Positions 41,074-50,142 of a stretch of 64,000 nt of DNA are shown here, in pieces (position 1 is the stretch's first letter; every line of letters begins with the position of its first letter). The stretch spans positions 124,001-188,000 of the forward strand of contig LBNX01000002.1 in assembly GCA_000989185.1 (NCBI GenBank). Reading direction: 5' to 3'. The translations under genes were made by a program, and so were the position numbers. Source of the stretch: a candidate division TM6 bacterium GW2011_GWF2_28_16. GTDB taxonomy: Bacteria > Babelota > Babeliae > Babelales > UASB340. Under the pieces are notes generated by a model. The model made no database searches. It saw only the letters and a list, made by a program, of their open reading frames with translations, and had not been told where the DNA came from.

Positions 41074-41523
41074 TTATAAATCTTCTAATTCTAAATAATA
41101 ACTTATATCATCTGCACAATCTCTTTTTTCCCATAACTCTTTTTCATCAGTTATACTTCTACAGTCAGGATCAGAAGTTGTACATTCATTTATAACTACA
41201 GTAAAATCTTTGTCATAAATAATATTTTTACGTATAGTTTCTGGCGTGCTACTAACCATTGGACGGCCGCTTGCAGAATCACCGCCTATAGCTTTTCCAA
41301 CGCTTCTTGCTGTGGCTTGTATAGCAAGCATCTCATTGTAAGGCATGTTTTTAACTGTTATATACTTACTCATCCTCACACTGCCGTTGAATATATAGCT
41401 ACCTTTCGATTCAATTGCTATGTTCCAATTTTTTTTTGTATTATTTTTTATTATTATGTCTATAGCAGAACAAGCTGTACTTAAAAATAAACCGAGCAAA
41501 ATTATTAATGTTAACTTTTTCAT
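41074..41523 (-). CDS. small secreted protein, tandem family member 4
   Basis: leader MKKLTLIILLGLFLSTACSA; IDIIIKNNTKKNWNI, VVINECTTSDPDC, ISYYLE. Confidence 0.85.
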   Translation of the reverse strand: MKKLTLIILLGLFLSTACSAIDIIIKNNTKKNWNIAIESKGSYIFNGSVRMSKYITVKNMPYNEMLAIQATARSVGKAIGGDSASGRPMVSSTPETIRKNIIYDKDFTVVINECTTSDPDCRSITDEKELWEKRDCADDISYYLELEDL

Positions 41524-41537
41524 ATCTCACCCCAGTT

Positions 41538-41981
41538 TTATTCTACGTAATATGTTACACCGCTTGCACCTGGCTGATACGAAGCTTCAAAGCTTTGTCT
41601 TTCTTCTTCAGATTCAAATGATACAGATCTAGTAGGAGGACAATTTTCCTGATTACTAGCGCACTCATTTATAAAAACAGTTACAGTATCATCAAAAGCG
41701 TCGATATCTTTTTTAAGTGTAATAACACCTCCACTGCTTAGAGATGTCTTAACCCCAACACTCCTTGCAGTCATTTGCAAACTGTGTTTTGCAGGTAAAT
41801 TTCTAATAACAATTTCAGATCTAGCTGGAATAGAAGCCCTTGATTTTGTAAGCATTATATAATTTTCAACAGGAACTATAGACCAGTTTGCTCTAGTATT
41901 GTTTACTACTTTTACAGTAATAGCTGAACAAGTTGTTCCAATAAATAATAAAAGCAACGATGCTAATAATAACTTCTTCAT
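41538..41981 (-). CDS. small secreted protein, tandem family member 5
   Basis: leader MKKLLLASLLLLFIGTTCSA; ITVKVVNNTRANWSI, VFINECASNQENC, GVTYYVE. Confidence 0.85.
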   Translation of the reverse strand: MKKLLLASLLLLFIGTTCSAITVKVVNNTRANWSIVPVENYIMLTKSRASIPARSEIVIRNLPAKHSLQMTARSVGVKTSLSSGGVITLKKDIDAFDDTVTVFINECASNQENCPPTRSVSFESEEERQSFEASYQPGASGVTYYVE

Positions 41982-42155
41982 AAACTCCCCCCTAAAATTA
42001 AATAGATTAACTTCATAATCTTCCCTAAAAAGAGTATGACATAATTACAAATAGAAAATCAATATTAATATATAAAAGTCTAAAATTTGCGTAAAAAGCT
42101 AAAAATATTGAGAAATTGTTTGCTATAACCTGTTTTTTGTATTAAATAACTATTT

Positions 42156-42443
42156 ATGATGATAAATATATTAAAATCTTTACTTTTTGGCAGTTTAATT
42201 GGCTTTTTATATGCTAAATTTTTTATAAATAAATTTAGCATTTTGTTTTATCAAAAAAATATTAATAATAATATTATAAAACATTCAATCTCATCTGTTT
42301 TAATATTTCTTTTTTTAATTTCTATTTTTATATTGCTTTACTTTTTAATAAAAATTAACTTAATTGTATTATTGATTTCGTTTTTAATTATTTTTTGGAT
42401 TAAAATTTTATACGAACTTAAAAAAAACAAAAAATGGGATTAA
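42156..42443 (+). CDS. small membrane protein upstream of atpB (AtpI/AtpR position)
   Basis: 95 aa, three hydrophobic segments, 3 bp upstream of atpB; assignment by position only. Confidence 0.5.
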   Translation: MMINILKSLLFGSLIGFLYAKFFINKFSILFYQKNINNNIIKHSISSVLIFLFLISIFILLYFLIKINLIVLLISFLIIFWIKILYELKKNKKWD

Positions 42444-42446
42444 AAA

Positions 42447-43277
42447 ATGGATATATCGTTATTTAACGAAAAGACAATTGCACCGTTTAAATTTTTGGGG
42501 TTAACAGGTAATTTTTGGAACATAAACATAGAAACGCTAATTTATACTTGGATTTCTATGGTTATAATGTTTATATTAATTTTTGTAGCTCGTATTTTTA
42601 TGAAAAAAGATTTAAATCCTGTTGCACTATTATTTGAACAGTGTGTTAGTTTTTTTGATGATTTATGTAAAGAATCTTTTGGTTCAAGTTTTAAATATCA
42701 GTATTTTGCATTTTCTTCTACTATATTTTTTTTCACATTATTTGGTTGTTTAATGGGTTTGTTGCCATTCTTGGATGAAACTACAAAAGATTTAAATACT
42801 ACTTTTGCTATTGGTACTATGAGTTTTACATATGTTCAATATCAAAAAATAAAAGTACATGGGCTTTGGGAATATTTAAAAGAATTTACTCAGCCTTTAT
42901 TTATATTATTACCATTAAATATTATTGGTGAAGTTGCAAAAATAGCGTCTATGTCTTTTAGGCTTTTTGGTAATATTCTTGGTGGGTCTATTATATTTTT
43001 AATAGCTGTTGATGCACTTTCGGGTTATAAAGAATTTTTTATGATATTGGCTTTAGTAACACTTGTAGCTTATTTTATTTTAAATAAATTTATAAATATA
43101 AAAGAATATAAAATTATTAATTTTATTTTAAAGTCTCTATTAATAGCAGTATTTTTTTTAGCTGGTGCGCAATTATTTTTTGGAGTGTTCGAAGGGTTTG
43201 TGCAGTCTTTTGTTATTACAATGTTGACTATTACATACTTATCGGTTGCAATTCAAGAACCGGAAGAACATCTTTAA
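42447..43277 (+). CDS. atpB: F-type ATP synthase subunit a
   Basis: hydrophobic; IASMSFRLFGNILGG (essential Arg context), C-term FVQSFVITMLTITYLSVAIQE. Confidence 0.93.
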   Translation: MDISLFNEKTIAPFKFLGLTGNFWNINIETLIYTWISMVIMFILIFVARIFMKKDLNPVALLFEQCVSFFDDLCKESFGSSFKYQYFAFSSTIFFFTLFGCLMGLLPFLDETTKDLNTTFAIGTMSFTYVQYQKIKVHGLWEYLKEFTQPLFILLPLNIIGEVAKIASMSFRLFGNILGGSIIFLIAVDALSGYKEFFMILALVTLVAYFILNKFINIKEYKIINFILKSLLIAVFFLAGAQLFFGVFEGFVQSFVITMLTITYLSVAIQEPEEHL

Positions 43278-43292
43278 GGGAGAAAATTAAAA

Positions 43293-44255
43293 ATGGTTAC
43301 ACCGGAGTTTTTACATTATTTAGCCATTGGTTTGGCAATAGGTATTGGTGCGATAGGCGCTGGTTTTGGACAAGGATTGGCTGCGTTTAGTACTATAGAA
43401 GCATTATGTAGACAGCGAGAAGGTAATAAACAAATATTTAGATCAATGATAATAGGATTAGCCTTTTTGGAAAGTGGAGTAATTTTAGCTCTTGTTATAA
43501 CTTTAATATTATTATTTTCAAATAGTGGACAATTAAATTTAGGAATAGCTATTGCTCAAGTTGGTATTGCAATTATGATGGGTGTTATAGCAACAGCAAT
43601 TAGTATAGCATCTAGTTTTGCTGTAAAGTCTAGTGTTACGTCTATTGCAAGACAACCTGTATTTGCAAATAAAATTTTAACATTAATGTTAGTGTTGCAA
43701 TCTTTAATGGAAGCACCAGTTGTTTTTGCATTTATTATTGCTCTTTTTATTATGAATAATTTTACTATTGATATGTCTGTTTATATGGGCTTTAAATTAT
43801 TTGCAGCAACTTTGGTTTTAACTTTTGGAGCTATTGGACCATGCATAGGGCAAGCTCTTTTTGCAAGGTCATCTTGTAATGCTGTTGGACTTAACAGAAG
43901 TGCTTATGCAAAAATATTTTCTTTTTCTATAATAAATGGTGCGGTTATAGAAACTCCATTAATTTTTTCATTGTTAGTATCTTTATTAATTATTTATTTA
44001 CCTGTTTCTAATGTTAACCCTGTTTTTTCTGTAATTATGTTTATAATTGCAGCATTTACTACAGGCATGGGGGCTGTTGGGCCGGGTTGTGGAACAGGCT
44101 TTGTTGGTTCTAAAACTGTTTACGAAATAGCACTTGCGCCAGAAAATTATTCTCTTTTATTTAGAACAAATATTTTGGCACAAGCGTTTATAGAGTCAGC
44201 TTCTATTTATGCTTTAATTGTAGCATTAACTTTATTAGTGAATTTTACTAAATAA
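43293..44255 (+). CDS. atpE: four-hairpin fused ATP synthase c subunit (tetra-proteolipid)
   Basis: four successive c-like hairpins with Glu in FLESGVI, LMEAPVV, VIETPLI, FIESASI; GxGxGxG-type TM1 segments; directly follows atpB. Confidence 0.9.
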   Translation: MVTPEFLHYLAIGLAIGIGAIGAGFGQGLAAFSTIEALCRQREGNKQIFRSMIIGLAFLESGVILALVITLILLFSNSGQLNLGIAIAQVGIAIMMGVIATAISIASSFAVKSSVTSIARQPVFANKILTLMLVLQSLMEAPVVFAFIIALFIMNNFTIDMSVYMGFKLFAATLVLTFGAIGPCIGQALFARSSCNAVGLNRSAYAKIFSFSIINGAVIETPLIFSLLVSLLIIYLPVSNVNPVFSVIMFIIAAFTTGMGAVGPGCGTGFVGSKTVYEIALAPENYSLLFRTNILAQAFIESASIYALIVALTLLVNFTK

Positions 44256-45318
44256 TACCTAGTCGTTCAAAGGCCAGAGATTTTGTTTTGGCGTCTAATA
44301 AAGTTTGTAAAAATACTTCTTTTTTAGTTTTAATAGCCTGATCTTGTTCTTCAAGTTCTAAGAAAAATACAGTACCTGAAGATATATCATTTTCTACTTC
44401 TTCATAAAATTGTGCAGGAAGTTGTGATCCGGCTAAATTTAAGAAAAAACTAAATCTATGAACTAAAGACCATAACAAATCATCCAAATCGTCTCTATGA
44501 TCTATTATTCTAAATTCTACAAGTCTTTCTATATAATTAGAAATAGAGCAAACAGATCCCCAAATTGGTTGATAATTTTTGTAGTCCCATATTAATTTAG
44601 ATAATGTAATTTCTAAAAATTTTATAATAAGAGATCTTAATCTTTCTTGTATATATAATTGTTCTTTTTCTGTTTTTAAGTTTTTAATTTCATTTTTAGT
44701 TATTTTATTAATTTCTTGAGATAATTCGTTAGCAAAAATTGTTTGGTTGTTTTGTATGTTTGTTATATAACTAGACAATTTAAATAATATAATTTTTTGG
44801 ATAGATTGTTTTAAATATTTAAAATTAATTTTGTCATCTAATTTAGAAAAATATTTTTCCAGTAAATTTGGCATAGGGTTTAAAATTTGCGTTAAAACTG
44901 AAGCATCAACAATTTCGCATGCTTTTATTTTATTATAAAAAAGTCTTATACATGTAATTAAATTTTCTGTGTCTAAATTTAATTCGTTACTTAATTCTAA
45001 AAATTCAATAAAATGAGCACCATTTTGAGATAAGTAATTAGAATAATATTTGTTATTAAAAACTTCTTTTATGTATTTTACGAGTACCTGATTAAAAATA
45101 GAAGTTTTGGATGCGTGATTTTTTGTCATTTCAAAATTTGTATTATATGCAGAATCAAGATAGTACTTAATGCTTAGTGTGTTATATTCTCCTGGTGTGT
45201 ATTCTCCTAAATTAAAATTATTTATTGTTGTATTGTTTGTTACTGTCATAGTGCAAATATTATTAAGAAAAACATTTGAACAACTAAGAAATAATAGAAT
45301 CAAATTTTTTATTTTCAT
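44248..45318 (-). CDS. secreted hypothetical protein
   Basis: N-term signal LILLFLSCSNVFLNNICT; no recognised domain. Confidence 0.7.
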   Translation of the reverse strand: MKIKNLILLFLSCSNVFLNNICTMTVTNNTTINNFNLGEYTPGEYNTLSIKYYLDSAYNTNFEMTKNHASKTSIFNQVLVKYIKEVFNNKYYSNYLSQNGAHFIEFLELSNELNLDTENLITCIRLFYNKIKACEIVDASVLTQILNPMPNLLEKYFSKLDDKINFKYLKQSIQKIILFKLSSYITNIQNNQTIFANELSQEINKITKNEIKNLKTEKEQLYIQERLRSLIIKFLEITLSKLIWDYKNYQPIWGSVCSISNYIERLVEFRIIDHRDDLDDLLWSLVHRFSFFLNLAGSQLPAQFYEEVENDISSGTVFFLELEEQDQAIKTKKEVFLQTLLDAKTKSLAFERLGII

Positions 45319-45427
45319 TTATTTCTCCTTTTTGATACCTTTAAAACTTGATAACTTTTAAAATATGGAACAAGTTAACACTGTAGCACTATTTTTTTCA
45401 AGTAAAAATATAATATTGGAGTTTTTT

Positions 45428-46645
45428 ATGCCACTTTATAAGTATGAGTCGTTTAATCGTAGTGGTAAAAAAATAGAGGGAACAATAGATGCATCTTCTA
45501 AAGAATCGGCAAAAAATACTTTACAGGGACAAAATTTATTGCCATATAAAATAGAAGAATTAGGTGAGGGAAATATTGAATTTTCTTTGGCATCTTTTTT
45601 TGAATCACCAGTAGAACTTAAAACTAAAGTTGCTTTTACTAAACAATTAGCTGTTTTGTTAAAGTCAGGAGTGCCACTTTTGCAGTGTTTAGAACTTTTG
45701 ATAGAGCAATTTGATAAAAGTTTTAAAAGAGTATTAATTAATATAAAAGATGGTGTTAAATCTGGGCAAACGTTTGCTTCACAACTTGCTAAATATCCAA
45801 AAATATTTCCAAATGTTTATGTACAATTAGTTAAAGCAGGCGAAGCCAGTGGTAAATTACATATAATTTTAAATAATTTAATAAGTTATATGGTAAAAGA
45901 AGAAGAGACTCGAAAGAAAATAAAAAAGGCTTCAAGTTATCCATTATTTATTTTAAGCTTTGCATTTTTAGTTGTTATAGGTTTAATAACAATTTTGGTT
46001 CCTAAAATTACAGATATGTTTATTAAAATGGGAAATAAAGAGCTACCGGGGCCAACATTATTTTTAAAATATTTATCAGATTTTTTTTTAGAATATTATT
46101 TAGTTTTTTTTATAGTTTTATTTTTTTTAATAATTTTATTTTCGTATTGGAAATCAACTTTATCTGGTAAAAAGAGTTTAGATAGTTTGTTTTTAAAGTT
46201 ACCATTAATTTCATATTTTTCTAAAACTAAAGCAGTTGTACAATTTTCTCAAACATTGGGTATACTTTTGGATGCTGGAGTTAATTTATCTGAAAGTTTA
46301 GATATAGTTTCTAGTATTGTTGAAAATTCTATGTTGTTTGAAAAACTAGAATCAGCAAAAAATAATATTATAAAAGAAGGTAAAATTGCTAAATATTTAA
46401 AACAGACGGGAATTTTTCCTAATATTGCAATATATATGATAGATACAGGAGAACAATCGGGAAAATTGGGAGAAATGCTTTTAACCGTTGGTAATGATTA
46501 TAATGATGAATTAAATGAAATAACAGATTCTTTGGTATCAAAAATTGGACCAATTGTGACTATAATTACGGGTGTGATTATAGGGTTTATAGTATTGTCT
46601 GTATTTTTGCCAATGATGGATATGAGTAATTTACCAGGTATGTAA
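45428..46645 (+). CDS. gspF: type II secretion inner-membrane platform protein GspF/PilC family
   Basis: MPLYKYESFNRSGKKIEGTIDASSKESAKNTL, TKQLAVLLKSGVPLLQCLELL, MIDTGEQSGKLGEML; start moved to MPLYKY. Confidence 0.93.
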   Translation: MPLYKYESFNRSGKKIEGTIDASSKESAKNTLQGQNLLPYKIEELGEGNIEFSLASFFESPVELKTKVAFTKQLAVLLKSGVPLLQCLELLIEQFDKSFKRVLINIKDGVKSGQTFASQLAKYPKIFPNVYVQLVKAGEASGKLHIILNNLISYMVKEEETRKKIKKASSYPLFILSFAFLVVIGLITILVPKITDMFIKMGNKELPGPTLFLKYLSDFFLEYYLVFFIVLFFLIILFSYWKSTLSGKKSLDSLFLKLPLISYFSKTKAVVQFSQTLGILLDAGVNLSESLDIVSSIVENSMLFEKLESAKNNIIKEGKIAKYLKQTGIFPNIAIYMIDTGEQSGKLGEMLLTVGNDYNDELNEITDSLVSKIGPIVTIITGVIIGFIVLSVFLPMMDMSNLPGM

Positions 46646-46661
46646 AAATATAAGGAGTTTT

Positions 46662-47081
46662 ATGGTCAAAAAAAGTGCATTTACATTGATAGAAATTATG
46701 GTTGTTCTTGGAATTATAGCGGTGTTATTATCTTTTGTAGCTCCAAGAGTTTATAATGCAATGTTTAGAAGTGATATTAAATTAACTAAAATGAAAATGT
46801 CTTCAATAAAAGATGCAATGCTTCAGTATAGACAAGATATGGGACATTATCCAAATAAAAAAGAAGGTGGTTTACAAGCTTTAATTACACGACCAGAAGG
46901 TTTAGGTAGTGAAAAGTGGTCAGGTCCATATTTAAATTCAGAAGAAGAAATTTTAGATAAATGGAATATGGAAATTGAATACAATATTCCACCTTTAAAA
47001 TATAAACAATTTAAAACTTACGAAATTATATCAGCTGGTGGTGAAGCCGTTGATGCACAAGAGATTCCTGACGGAGTTTAA
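46662..47081 (+). CDS. gspG: T2SS major pseudopilin GspG
   Basis: FTLIEIMVVLGIIAVL, LQYRQDMGHYPNKKEGGLQALITRP, GPYLNSEEEILDKW. Confidence 0.93.
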   Translation: MVKKSAFTLIEIMVVLGIIAVLLSFVAPRVYNAMFRSDIKLTKMKMSSIKDAMLQYRQDMGHYPNKKEGGLQALITRPEGLGSEKWSGPYLNSEEEILDKWNMEIEYNIPPLKYKQFKTYEIISAGGEAVDAQEIPDGV

Positions 47082-47083
47082 AC

Positions 47084-47656
47084 TTGAATAATAAAGCAAA
47101 AAAAGCTTTTACATTAATAGAAATTATGGTTGTTTTAAGTATTATTGTGCTTATGACAACCATAATTTCTCCTAGATTATTCAGATTATTTAAAAAAAAA
47201 GATCAGGGCAATATAAATACAGTTTTAAGAGAGTTTAATAATTTAGTTACTATAATTAGGCAAGAAGCTGTAGAAAAACAAAAAATTTGTAGGTTATCTT
47301 TTAAGATATCAAAAACTGTACAAGATAGAGATATTATTACTATGCAAATAATGCAAAAAGATAAAGATAATGAAAATAAATTTAACCCAGAAAAAATATA
47401 TTCTGAATATTTAAAAACAGAATATATTTTGCCAGTAAATATAAAAATAGAAGCTGTTTATAATGGAAAACAAAACTTATTGGAAGAAAATAAAGGCGAA
47501 GCTTTTTGCTATATATCTAAAGATGGTTTAGTGCAAGATATTTTAATTTATATTGCAAAAATAAACGAGGATTTAAAAGATAAATATTCGTTTAAAGTTG
47601 ACCCTTTTCTTGGTGAATTTATTATGACTCAGGGATATTTAAAACCAGAAAAATAA
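47084..47656 (+). CDS. gspH: T2SS minor pseudopilin GspH-like
   Basis: FTLIEIMVVLSIIVL prepilin-type N-terminus; operon position; TTG start. Confidence 0.75.
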   Translation: MNNKAKKAFTLIEIMVVLSIIVLMTTIISPRLFRLFKKKDQGNINTVLREFNNLVTIIRQEAVEKQKICRLSFKISKTVQDRDIITMQIMQKDKDNENKFNPEKIYSEYLKTEYILPVNIKIEAVYNGKQNLLEENKGEAFCYISKDGLVQDILIYIAKINEDLKDKYSFKVDPFLGEFIMTQGYLKPEK

Positions 47657-47657
47657 T

Positions 47658-48065
47658 ATGAAAAATAAAGCGTTTACATTATTAGAGGTTTTGGTTGCAT
47701 TATTAATTCTTGTTAGCGCAGCAACAATTATTTCTGGTGTTAATTTTAGAGCTTTTGTAAGAAGCGCAAAAGAAAGAGCTTATTTAGATAGAGTTTTTGT
47801 TATTCAAAAAGATTTTTTAGATTTTATATGGAACTTGGAAAATAAAAAAACAGAAAAAAAAGAAATAAAAAAAGAAATAAATAAAATAGAAAATCCGGAA
47901 ATTAATATAACAACAGAGCTTTTGGATATAGATAAAAAATCAGAGTTAACAAATTTTACTGGTAATGTAAAAATAGTAAAAACAAGTGGAAGTTGGAAAA
48001 GTTTTGATAATGAAAATATTTTAAATTTTGTAACGTTTATTAGGTTAAAAGATAAAAAAAAGTAG
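47658..48065 (+). CDS. gspI: T2SS minor pseudopilin GspI-like
   Basis: MKNKAFTLLEVLVALLILVSA; operon position. Confidence 0.75.
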   Translation: MKNKAFTLLEVLVALLILVSAATIISGVNFRAFVRSAKERAYLDRVFVIQKDFLDFIWNLENKKTEKKEIKKEINKIENPEINITTELLDIDKKSELTNFTGNVKIVKTSGSWKSFDNENILNFVTFIRLKDKKK

Positions 48066-48066
48066 T

Positions 48067-49011
48067 ATGTTAAAAACAAAAAAAGCTTTTACGCTTGTAG
48101 AAGTTTTGATCTCTCTTTTAATATCATCGTTTATTATGTTTGGCATGATGCAAATTTATAATAATTTGCAAAAGTTTATAGATAAAACCTATGATTTTAC
48201 AAAATTTAATAAAAAAGTTTATTTGCTTTTTAATATTTTAGAAAAAGATTTATCTAGTGCATTTATTACTAATTTAAAAGAAAAAAAAGAAGACGAAAAA
48301 AAAGATACTAAAAAATTTAATGAATGCTTTAAAACAGATATTTATTTAGGGGAAACTTTTAGACATAATAAACAAAAGTTCGAATTGTTTAAAAGCTTAA
48401 GTTTTATGACGACAAATGCTTTTGTTATATATGATGAAAAAAAAGCCCGATGTGTTCGTGTTGGATATTTTTTAGAAAAGAATAAAGATTTAAGTAAAGC
48501 CGGTAAGCTTGTTTATAATTTATATAGAAAAGAAACTGAAAATATTAAAAATATAGATTTTAAAAAACAAGAAGATGCAACTGAAAAAGATAAAAAAAAT
48601 AATATAAAAGTATTTTGTATTGCAGAAAATATAAAAGAATTTGCCATAGAATATAAAGGTGTTTTGGATAAGAGAGATCCCGGACAAGGATCTGGGATGA
48701 CAAAAGAAAAAAAACAAGAAATAAAAGAAAAAAAACTAGAAACAAGCTTTGAATGGGGCAAAAAAGAAGGTACTCAAGAAATATTACCTAATTTTGTAAA
48801 AATAATAGTATCGTTTTGGGATGATAAGTTATCTAGTGAAAATTGTTTTGAAAAATTAATACCTATATTTGTTTTTGAAGAATTAAAAGAAAAAGAATCA
48901 GAAAACAAAGAAAATAAGAAAGAAGAAAATAAAGAAGGTGCTAATGTAATTGGTTCAGGAGAAATTCAAGCAGGGCAAATACAAGGGCCAGTTGTGGAGA
49001 ATAAAATTTAA
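48067..49011 (+). CDS. gspJ: T2SS minor pseudopilin GspJ-like
   Basis: KAFTLVEVLISLLISSFIM; operon position; C-terminal Lys/Glu-rich tail. Confidence 0.75.
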   Translation: MLKTKKAFTLVEVLISLLISSFIMFGMMQIYNNLQKFIDKTYDFTKFNKKVYLLFNILEKDLSSAFITNLKEKKEDEKKDTKKFNECFKTDIYLGETFRHNKQKFELFKSLSFMTTNAFVIYDEKKARCVRVGYFLEKNKDLSKAGKLVYNLYRKETENIKNIDFKKQEDATEKDKKNNIKVFCIAENIKEFAIEYKGVLDKRDPGQGSGMTKEKKQEIKEKKLETSFEWGKKEGTQEILPNFVKIIVSFWDDKLSSENCFEKLIPIFVFEELKEKESENKENKKEENKEGANVIGSGEIQAGQIQGPVVENKI

Positions 49012-50111
49012 TGCAAAAAAATAGTCGCGCTTCAATTTTAATTTTTACATTATTAATTTTATCTGTAATTACTATTTTGACAGAACAATTAGTAAGAATA
49101 GTTCTTGTTAATTATAGTTTTACATCTGGTCAAATAAAAAAAGAACAAGCGAGAGCTCTTGCTCTGGGAGCTGTTAATTTAGCAATATCACAATTATTAG
49201 ATCAAGAAATAATAGATAAAAAAGAAAATGAGAAAGATAAAAGCGAAGATAAAGAATTTAAGTTATATTTAAAACGTGTTTTTCCACATATTAATAAAAT
49301 GCAAAAATTTAAATTAAATAATATTAAAGAAGGTTTAGATGGCGAAGTTGGCTTTTGTATTTCTTGTGAAAATGGAAAAATAAATATTAATAAAGTTTTT
49401 GATTTTGAAAAAAATGAATTTAAAGATGATTATAAAAAGTTATTGGTAGGTTTGGAAATAAAAGGTAAATTAAAACCGGGTGAAATTTTAAAAAAATTAA
49501 CAGAATTTTTAAGAGAAAGAAAACGACCTTTAGATGATGTATCGCAATTAGTTGGTCTGTCTGATTTGAGTGCTGTAGATTTGTTTTATCTGCCTCCAGT
49601 AAAAGCAGAAAATAAAGAAAAGGCAAAGCCAAATACACAAATTTATTTACAAGATTTGTTTACTACATATACAGATAATGAAGGATTAGAATTTTTGTTT
49701 TTATCAAATTCATTGTTAAATATATTTGGATTAAGGCAGCCTTTATTTGATGATGCTATTACGTTAGATAAAAAATTTAATAAAATTATAAGTACAATAA
49801 AAAAAGATTATGTAACAAATTTAATACCAAGTTGGGAAATGTATTCACCAATTTTTGGTAAAAATAATAAAGTGTTAGACGCGTTTAAACAAATTTTATC
49901 TAAAGAATTTGGGCCTAAAGTTTTTTCTGTGTTATCTTATGGGAAAGTTGATAATATAGAAGAGCGGTTGGTTACTGTTATAAAAGAGACAGAAACAAAA
50001 AACGAAGAAAAAGAGACTGCTGGTAATTTAGTACAAAATCAAAATCTTGCTAAACCGCAAGAGCAGGAGAGTAACAAAGTTTTTAAAATTATTAGGATGT
50101 ATTGGATTTAA
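49011..50111 (+). CDS. gspK: T2SS minor pseudopilin GspK-like
   Basis: RASILIFTLLILSVITILTEQ N-term; helix-hairpin-like RPLDDVSQLVGLS; operon position. Confidence 0.8.
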   Translation: MQKNSRASILIFTLLILSVITILTEQLVRIVLVNYSFTSGQIKKEQARALALGAVNLAISQLLDQEIIDKKENEKDKSEDKEFKLYLKRVFPHINKMQKFKLNNIKEGLDGEVGFCISCENGKININKVFDFEKNEFKDDYKKLLVGLEIKGKLKPGEILKKLTEFLRERKRPLDDVSQLVGLSDLSAVDLFYLPPVKAENKEKAKPNTQIYLQDLFTTYTDNEGLEFLFLSNSLLNIFGLRQPLFDDAITLDKKFNKIISTIKKDYVTNLIPSWEMYSPIFGKNNKVLDAFKQILSKEFGPKVFSVLSYGKVDNIEERLVTVIKETETKNEEKETAGNLVQNQNLAKPQEQESNKVFKIIRMYWI

Positions 50112-50142
50112 GTTTTACTAAATAAAAGTGTAAGGTGTTTTT

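Noticed and set aside
48513-48761. Three overlapping minus-strand ORFs rich in F/S/L inside gspJ
   Set aside because: Antisense translation of a Lys/Glu-rich coding region gives Phe/Leu/Ser-rich artefacts.
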